From the NCBI GenBank assembly GCA_021030915.1, contig JAGEMR010000024.1, forward strand, positions 248,001-312,000: 64,000 nucleotides of DNA, read 5' to 3'. The DNA comes from Astrothelium macrocarpum (lineage: Eukaryota; Ascomycota; Dothideomycetes; Trypetheliales; Trypetheliaceae). Positions 57,301-64,000 of this stretch are shown here, one piece after another (the stretch's first letter is position 1; the number at the start of each line of letters is the position of its first letter). The position numbers were made by a program, and so were the translations under genes. The notes under the pieces were generated by a model that saw only the letters and a list, made by a program, of their open reading frames with translations, ran no database searches and had not been told where the DNA came from.

Positions 57301-60205
57301 TTCGTGCCAGTAAGAGTTTGTATGATTCCATTGGTAGCTGGGGAGACCTTTGAGAACGCGCATGGAGGACTTCTCATCGTTCATGGCATTGTCAAATCCG
57401 GTGAGATCAAGTCGATGTCCACCCATGTGGCACCACAGAGAGCCTAGGGTTGACGCTAAACTTTCAGCAGCACTGATTCCCCGAGATAGCACCCCATAGT
57501 AAGGGATAGATCTGCCCAGTACTTCTTGTATGGTCTGCGATGCCGGGCCCTTCAATGCTGGGTGTGAGCCGACTTCAATTGCGACCTGATATTCACCAGC
57601 TTCGAGGGCAGCCTTGAGAGCTTGGTAAAACTTCACTGGTCTGACCACATTGGTACCCCAGTATTCGTCACTGAAATTCATGTCAGGAGTTGCCTCCGTC
57701 GCATAAACGCTTGATATCCAAAGAGATGTGTTCGAAGCGGGTTCGACTGCCTGGACAGAGGCAGTCTTAATCAAACTGACATAGTCAGGTAGGCGACGCA
57801 ACACGTGGTTGGAATGATAGGCCCGGTCGACTCGTAATTTTCGATTGAACTTGTTTTCATCGTCCAAGATGAGTTTGTATTCGTCGATAGCTTCTTCATC
57901 ACCGGAGATTGTCACACTCGAGGATGAATTCACGGCTGCAACACAAACACGACCGGCGAAGATCTCGTCCTCACACAGAGCTTGCGCATCTTCTTCTGAC
58001 ATGCCCGCAGCCAGCATGGCTCCCTTGATGTTGGGGCCATTGGGACTTTCCATCTTCGAGGCGAACCGACCGCGGAAGTAAGAAACGCACATTGCGTCTC
58101 TAGCCGTCAGACGACCAGCTGCATACGCCGCGGCCATTTCTCCGGACGAGTGAGCTACTATAGCATCAAATTGTACACCCGCAAGTCTCAGGAGATCGAC
58201 GAGGAGGATTTGAATGACTGTGGCCAAGAAGGAGAATGCCCCGGTTAGAACTCGAGAGGACTCCGTAGCAGCCAACAACTCATGTTCGAGGGAGAAGTCC
58301 GGCCGAAGTTCCTCAGGAAGTTGATCAAGGTGCCCTTGTAGTTCCTGAACGATCTTCCGGGCTGCGGATGACTTCTCGATCAACTCAGCGCCCATGCGAG
58401 GATATTGAGCTCCTTGGCCAGTGAAGATGGCGAGTACTTTGGGTCGCTTCCCATCTGCAGTAAACGACATCCTCACACCCAAATTTTCAGGCTTGGTCGT
58501 GTCAAGCTCGCTCTTTACTTTCCTCACGAAATCATTGGCCGAATCGGCAGCAAAGGAGATGCGGTAGGGTAATGAAGATCGGCGCTGTCGCAATGTGTAC
58601 GCCAGGTCGCGCAAGTTGGTAGATGGATTGTCTTGAATGAAATCGGCATATGCAGAAAGGCTGTCGCGTAGCGACTGGCGTGAGAAGGCTGAAAACACAA
58701 ATGGAATAGGTTGGTATACAACGTCCGAACCAATGACGCCATTTTCAAGCTGCAGAGAAGGTACATAGCTTTCAAGAATAGCGTGAGCATTTGTGCCTCC
58801 AAAACCAAAGGAGTTGACACTAGCTCGTCGTGGATCACCGGGCACGACTGCTGGCCATGGTTTTGGGTCCTTGAGGATTTTTAGACTTCTGGTGAATGGA
58901 GCAACCTGGTCGCTCAAGTTGTTCAAATGCATATTAGGAGGTATGACGGAGTGTTGAAGGGCTAACGACGCCTTCAACAAGGCCGCAACTCCAGCAGTGC
59001 CTTCGGTATGCCCGAGGATCGTTTTGATGGATCCAACGTAGAGGCAGTCACGGGCTGCTCGAGTAGCAAAATCGTCACCGAAAAAGGCTTTCGAAATGGC
59101 TTCGGCCTCGATCGGGTCCCCTGCTGGTGTTCCAGTTCCATGAGCCTCGAAAAACTGGGGACGATCAGAAGTTTTCGAAAGATCCAGGCCTGCTTTGGAG
59201 TATGTGCTGCGGATCAAGGACTCCTGCGCAATGGCACTAGGCATGGTGATACCAGTCGTAGCTCCATCCTGATTGAAGCACGTCTCTCGGATAAGACACT
59301 CAATGTCATCTCCGTCTTCAATGGCAGCACTGAGCGTCTTGAGGACAGACACTGCGACGCCATCACCGCGCGCATAACCGTTGGCGTCCTTATCCCACAT
59401 CTTACTGCGACCTAAAGCGGGCAGGTTAGCCTCTAGATAGAGTACGAATGTGGACCACGACTGACCGTCTGGGGACAACATTTTGAGCTTGCTTTCCATG
59501 ATATAGTTTTCGGGGCCCAATAATAAGTTGGATCCACAAGCGAGAGCTACTCGTGATTCTCCGGACCTGAGTGACTGCAACGCCAGGTGAACAGCAACTA
59601 GACTAGACGAACATGCTGTATCAAGAGTCATCGAAGGTCCATGCCAGTCGAAAAAGTACGAGACCCGGTTGGATAAGATACTTCTTCCGATTCCGGTAGC
59701 AGTGTAGACCGGAGCAGTCTTTACTATGAGCCGATACGTTAGTAATGTTCGAAGCAACTGAACGGGCCGACTTACGGTCACGTAACAAGCCCGCCTCGTA
59801 GTCACCGCACATGAGACCAACATAAACGGCAGTATCACTGCCTCGCAGCGAATCAATGGTCAAACCGGCGGACTCAAGGCCTTCGTAAACAGTCTCCATC
59901 AATAATCTCTGTTGAGGATCGATGGCCCTGGCCTCAACAGGCTTGATGCCAAAGAATTCAGTATCAAAGGCCATGACGTCCTCTTCCAATAAGTACGAAT
60001 GTCGTATATTGCTATGCCCATGATATGCAGGATTGGGGTGATAGTAGTTCTCCACGTTGAAGCGACTGTTGGGGATGTCGCTTCGAATATCTCTGGGGTT
60101 GCTGAGAAGGTCCCAGAGCTTCGACGGCGAAGAGGCGCCGCCGGCGAACCGACAGGCACTTCCCACAATGGCAATCGGCTCGTTGGGGGTTGGACTCGTT
60201 GCCAT
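51307..60205 (-). CDS. Highly reducing PKS, KS-AT-DH-cMT-KR-ACP-R
   Basis: Exons 59776-60205, 59466-59723, 52875-59411 and 51307-52826 join to 2914 residues. The second intron (54 nt, 59412-59465) is in frame, so it is easily missed, but its removal restores SPDGRSKMWDKDANGYARGDG. KS: DTACSSS at about 180, EAHGTGT and the GHTEG His. AT: AHSSGE at about 649. DH: GHQVQSQIVFP His at about 978 and HPAELDGG Asp. cMT: LEVGAGTGG at about 1419. KR: GLSGALGVS at about 2123 and QANYAAANTF. There is no ER. ACP: GLDSL at about 2437. Terminal reductase: TGVSGLLGRH at about 2598 and YIAAK at about 2743. All catalytic residues are present, so an iterative, C-methylating synthase releasing an aldehyde or alcohol is expected, with ER activity from the gene at 38377. 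The layout matches betaenone-type synthases. Confidence 0.93.
59412..59465 (-). other. In-frame 54-nt intron within the PKS ketosynthase
   Basis: GTCAGT donor, TTTAG acceptor and a GGCTAACC branch site about 16 nt upstream of the acceptor. If retained it inserts 18 residues (starting QSWSTFVLY) into a strictly conserved KS segment. Because its length is a multiple of three and it has no stop, reading frames do not reveal it. Confidence 0.85.
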
Positions 60206-60872
60206 ATTCGGTCCCAGTACGAGGCAGAGATGGGTGAGATAAGTGCTATTTTGTAGGAATGTAGTTAAATATTCCGGATGCTGTGGGTGTTGAACAGAGC
60301 CTCGTTCATTTTCGTCCCTAAACTAAACAGCTCTCGCAGTCTTTAAAGCAGACGGAATGTCTCTTCGAGTGATGGCGCTTGTAGTCGAGCTTCTGCTGAC
60401 TTATGTTGATTGGAGAGTTTGGGGCATGGTCCATCTTCAGCTGTTACGGTCTTGCACCCTTCTATAAGCCTTATCGTCTACAAGAAGCATACGAGCAAAA
60501 TTGCTCCGATGCATCGGCTAATACAAGGAGCATTGTTCCTGCGTGCACCGAACCTCAGCTTTACATTGTACGCGAGTAGCTCAAGGAACATGCTCCCTGT
60601 CCCGGAGGAGCGCCGATTGGATAATGACGATGGTGACCGAAAAGCCGACAACAATCCCCGAACGCGCGATAAGCTCAGTACTTTATTGGACTACAGCCCG
60701 ATTTACTGCTGTGAAAGTGAACATCTCTGTGACGTGTCCCTGTCGGAGGGATTGGTTACCTCAATTGAGCCGAAGGTGTTGATTGACTGAAATGCCCAAG
60801 TACTTCAGGTGGGATAGTATTTTCAGGGAATTGGCCCATCCTCCAGATATTTTGTCTCTTTGAAAGGTCACT
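60206..60872. promoter_or_regulatory. Bidirectional promoter, PKS / DUF4188 monooxygenase
   Basis: 667 bp between the PKS and Af470-like genes. ATATTCCGGAT occurs near 60270, similar to AATATTCCCGAG near 43970 in the methyltransferase/oxidase promoter. The recurrence is suggestive only. The open frame at 60410-60790 shows no domain and is judged non-coding. Confidence 0.4.
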
Positions 60873-61757
60873 ATGACTGACAGCAACAAGGTGCTCCAGG
60901 CTCTCTTCAAGCCTAGCACTTCCAAACCGCAGACCCAGTTCGACAAAGCACAGAATCACAATGTGATTCTGCTTCTCCGCGACCAGCTCACGCTGTCAAG
61001 CTGGATTGCTGTAGGTGCATGCATAGAGGGTTTGGCCATTTTCTTTGTTGGCAAGATCGTTCTCGTTCTCCCGATCATCGTAATCGTCTTCCGGGTTTTC
61101 GATGCTTTTCTACAAGCGACCGGCAATAAGAGGAACCCGTACATGAACGAGGTCATTCTTCGCAAATTCTCGGCGCAAATGCCCAATGAGGTCGGCAGAT
61201 TTGGCAACAAGCCCGCCGAAGGCCAAGTGTGCGTGTTCCTGCTCGGCTTCCGCTGCAATCACCCGCTCGGCATTCTCGCACCAGGCTTCAAGCAGATTTG
61301 TGACTATTTTGAGAAAATGACGGACAACTTGAACAAAGAAGCCGGTGAAAACGGCCTGCTGGGCGTGTCGACATGGATGGGGACCGAGCGAGCTACCAGC
61401 AACGAGATCATGAACTTGTTCTATTTCAAGAGCATGGAGGACGTCCAAGACTTTGCCCACGGGAAGGCTCATCGTGACGGCTGGAACTGGTGGAATGAAA
61501 ATCACAAAGATCTTGCTTACCTTGAAATCTGGCACGAGGGATACGTTGCGCAGAGTGGCAACTGGGAGAACATCTATCTCAACACGCACCGCACCGGTCT
61601 TGGGGCCTGCAGCTTTAAAGGTGTCGGTGATAAAGGCGAACAAATCTGGTTTGATCCGATCGTGGACGCTAGCAAGGGGATTCTGAAGACAAGTGCTGGT
61701 AGAATGTCCAAGAGTCAAGGGCATGAACACGACACGTGTGGTACTGACCCGCATTGA
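60873..61757 (+). CDS. DUF4188 / Af470-like monooxygenase (ABM-like fold) with N-terminal membrane segment
   Basis: Single exon, 294 residues. Residues about 38-85 are a long hydrophobic segment (SSWIAVGACIEGLAIFF, then VLVLPIIVIVFRVF) that should anchor it to a membrane. The soluble part contains the family landmarks VCVFLLGFRCNHPLG, LLGVSTWMGTERATSNEIM, YFKSMEDVQDFAHGKAHRDGW and LAYLEIWHEGYV. From memory, the family is PF13826, formerly DUF4188, and includes the fumagillin-cluster enzyme Af470 (Fma-ABM), which cleaves a polyene oxidatively. A similar cofactor-independent oxygenation of the polyketide is plausible. It shares a promoter region with the PKS, which supports a role early in tailoring. 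Confidence 0.8.
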   Translation: MTDSNKVLQALFKPSTSKPQTQFDKAQNHNVILLLRDQLTLSSWIAVGACIEGLAIFFVGKIVLVLPIIVIVFRVFDAFLQATGNKRNPYMNEVILRKFSAQMPNEVGRFGNKPAEGQVCVFLLGFRCNHPLGILAPGFKQICDYFEKMTDNLNKEAGENGLLGVSTWMGTERATSNEIMNLFYFKSMEDVQDFAHGKAHRDGWNWWNENHKDLAYLEIWHEGYVAQSGNWENIYLNTHRTGLGACSFKGVGDKGEQIWFDPIVDASKGILKTSAGRMSKSQGHEHDTCGTDPH

Positions 61758-62987
61758 GTCTGAGTCCGGGAGTCCGCGCGACCAGAGCATGCTGCGTGCC
61801 TTTTTGGTATTGTGAGGTCCGGCTACACTCTTGCGCGCTCCGATGCCCTTCGCTCAGATGCTATCTGGTCGGTTGAGGTGTTGAAAGAGGTTGAGGTAGA
61901 GGTTCGCAAGGTAGTTCGCGAGTCGGTGATTTACGAGGCTTGTGAGGTTTATAAAGAGGTTTGCGCTTCATGTATACGAGGATAGCACTTGCTTTCAGGG
62001 CATTTAGAGCTTGTTGGATTGCGGCTCTGCGCTTATTATAATGTGGCAGAGAAAAACAGAAAGACTAGAGATTTAGAGGTTGATTAGAGGGATACCTACG
62101 CGTCTTGCTTTAGATTTGATTTGATTTTCTTCCTATTCCCTTTCGGGTCTAGCGCTCAGACCCATGTGGGGATCTCACTAATTAATCTAATATATATTTT
62201 ATAATTTCTGGTATTTTTCTGCTAATTTGAATAACTATTAATATAGTTATATAAACTTTTTTTTTTTTTTTTTAATTTTGAATTTCAGAATATATTTTTA
62301 AATGAAATTATAATAGAGTAAATTATATTATTAGATGATCTAGGACCAAGGTCTATAAATAAAATAAAAATTTATTTAAAAAAAGGCTTGATAAAAAGAA
62401 TAAATAAAATTGTCACAGCACCACCCTACAGATGCTGATAGCAGCTCAATCGTGCTCAGTTGTGTTCAAGGAGGGGCTCAGTCTGAATTACTTATACTCA
62501 CAATCCTATTTCTGGGATCCCTTCTCTTTTATATTATCTTTGATAAAATGCAAATATAAGCGACCATTTTAGGGAGTCTAGTTCTGGGACCTTTTCAAAA
62601 TTGGACGAATTTTTGAAATGATATTTCAAGTACTCTGAGACACATACTGGATTGTCCTAAAGAGTCTTGTCACTGACGAAGGAAAAGCAATATCAACATG
62701 AATGAGCTTGACTCTGGTCCATGTGAGCTTTCCTTTCCGTCTTGCCTACGAAACAAAATGTTGACAATTTCAAAGATATCATTGTCCTCTTCGGAAGAAA
62801 CTCCGGTGGCGGATGGGAGAGAAACATCTACCTCAGCGTTATCGAACTAGTCACTACTACGGTAAGTGTGGTCCTCGAATGAACTCGTAATGATGCGTTC
62901 TTGATTGTTAACGATATGCTAGGTCACGCCGACAAGTAAGCCTTGCACTTTTATTAGCTGCTTTCTCATGCTGACACGTAATATCAG
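61758..62987. other. Intergenic with AT-rich tract at 62180-62420
   Basis: Right flank of the cluster. 62180-62420 is AT-rich with a run of T at about 62258-62274, similar in style to the left-edge tract but short. GAGGTT-type words repeat loosely at about 61870-61965. No gene is supported, although small 5' exons of the Thr-rich gene may lie in 62700-62940. Confidence 0.5.
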
Positions 62988-63924
62988 GCACTGTTAGTAC
63001 TACATCAACTCCGTCGACAACCGTGACCCGGACAGGCACCATAACAAGGACAAGCACGATCCCACCCTCAGTCACAACGACCTCGCCAACCACCACCGTC
63101 ACCGTCACCACTACGCCTGCGCGGGTGGAAGTCACGCGCCATGTCACAGACACCATCTATAGCTACACCACCTCCACCATCGCAGCTCCAAGACCGTCAC
63201 CGTCCAAGCGATCAGCAAGTGCGAGCCAACTACCATCACCACATCACCCATTCGCCCCGACCATCCATCTCGTCCTACCCACCCATCTCGCCCTCCATAC
63301 GGTGGATACTCGTATGGCCACTCTGACCCGCGCATCTACAATTCTCAAGCCTCAGCGGCGCCCTCCGTCTCTGTGAGCGTCGCAGTCAATGTCCAAGGCG
63401 GTGGCGAAGGCGGCACAGACTGCAGGCAGTACTACCAATACCCCAGCCCTGCCCAGTCATCCACACCTGTCGCGCAGCCAACGGACGCCATGCTGAAGAG
63501 GCTGGTCGAACGCGATGCTGTCCGCGAGGGACAGATGACTACGCCGACTTCGACCATCACGGCAGTTCAGACCATCACAACGACGACGACTATTACGGAC
63601 AGCACGAGCACGGAGACGGATAACACGACTACCACCATCACCACGACTACGTAAGCTCGTCGGAGAAAGCTAAAGGTTAGAAAGGGCGCTGATAGAGAAA
63701 ATGGGTCGCTGCCAAATACGGTCGTCTACGCGGGAGGCATGGCTACAACGACGACGGCCCCGACGCCGACGATTACGAGCGTGCAGTATATTGATTCGAC
63801 AACGGTGTTGACGACCAGCACCAGTGTCACGACGACGTGAGCTATCCCCATTTTACACACTGCTTTTGGGAAGTACTAATCCTTCCGACGATATACGGTG
63901 ACGACATCGACCTGCACGCCCTAA
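62988..63924 (+). pseudogene. Thr/Ser-rich cell-surface protein, 3' part, apparently frameshifted
   Basis: From an acceptor at 62988 the sequence encodes a Thr/Ser/Val repeat region (TVSTTSTPSTTVTRTGT...VTVTTTPARVEV). Near 63183-63188 the sensible frame changes: TTSTIA in one frame continues as SKTVTVQAISKCEPTTIT in another, with no splice sites between. The second frame runs to about 63651 (PYGGYSYGHSDP..., AVNVQGGGEGGTDC...). Introns then lead to two further Thr-rich exons ending VTTSTCTP at about 63924. Such proteins are heavily O-glycosylated wall or extracellular proteins. The frame change could be a real lesion or a sequencing error. The start lies upstream and is unresolved. Confidence 0.45.
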
Positions 63925-64000
63925 GCTGAGCCATGCAGTTCAAGAAAGAGAGGTGCTTTGTTCGCTCTTTTGCGGTTAGTCGCCTTGTTGCGTTCACATT

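Noticed and set aside
59724..59856. PKS start placed at 59856 in the long central frame
   Set aside because: That would omit the first 143 residues of the KS. A 52-nt intron (59724-59775) joins the upstream exon starting at 60205 in phase.
60410..60790. 126-codon frame between the PKS and DUF4188 genes
   Set aside because: No recognisable domain, mixed hydropathy, and it lies in the expected shared promoter region.

Overview
This is nuclear DNA of a filamentous ascomycete (Pezizomycotina). Genes are split by short 45-100 bp GT-AG introns with CTAAC/CTGAC-like branch points. The families present are typical of the group: a HET-NACHT NLR, a Pth11/SAT5-type rhodopsin-like membrane protein, cysteine-rich secreted proteins and a fungal highly reducing polyketide synthase (PKS). 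An extremely AT-rich tract at the left edge looks like an AT isochore shaped by repeat-induced point mutation (RIP). I cannot name the species.

Layout. 1-1330 is almost pure A/T. 1.3-7.3 kb is a decayed, gene-poor zone. It holds a small foldback element, a tRNA-Arg(ACG) gene interrupted just after its A box, an inverted repeat whose arms differ mostly by transitions, and the remains of a type III PKS (chalcone-synthase family) gene with stops and a frameshift. 7.3-14.5 kb carries two housekeeping-type genes, divergently placed: a MIZ/SP-RING protein and an SH3-SAM-PH (Boi1/Boi2-like) polarity scaffold. 15-30 kb is an accessory, allorecognition-like stretch: a patatin-like phospholipase, a cysteine-rich single-pass membrane protein, a degraded STAND-like fragment, secreted proteins and a HET-NACHT receptor with a broken C-terminus. 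30.2-32.2 kb returns to conserved genes (ubiquitin-conjugating E2, cytochrome c-type heme lyase). 34.6-35.7 kb holds a seven-helix rhodopsin-like protein.

36.2-61.8 kb is a biosynthetic gene cluster of ten genes on strictly alternating strands: P450 (-), trans-enoyl reductase (+), LovD-like serine hydrolase/transesterase (-), SDR (+), stand-alone methyltransferase resembling a PKS C-methyltransferase domain (-), berberine-bridge-type FAD oxidase (+), second P450 (-), BAHD-type acyltransferase (+), HR-PKS (-), and a DUF4188/Af470-like monooxygenase (+). The PKS reads KS-AT-DH-cMT-(no ER)-KR-ACP-R, so the enoyl reductase is supplied in trans and the chain should leave reductively as an aldehyde or alcohol. 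This architecture recalls betaenone-type synthases. I infer a C-methylated, partly reduced polyketide (possibly a decalin) that is then oxidised by two P450s, the flavin oxidase and the ABM-type enzyme, and acylated. No pathway transcription factor or transporter is visible in the window.

The right edge (62-64 kb) holds a short AT-rich tract and the remains or a misassembled copy of a Thr/Ser-rich surface protein. Exon boundaries were placed by hand from splice consensus, reading frame and family conservation. They are predictions.
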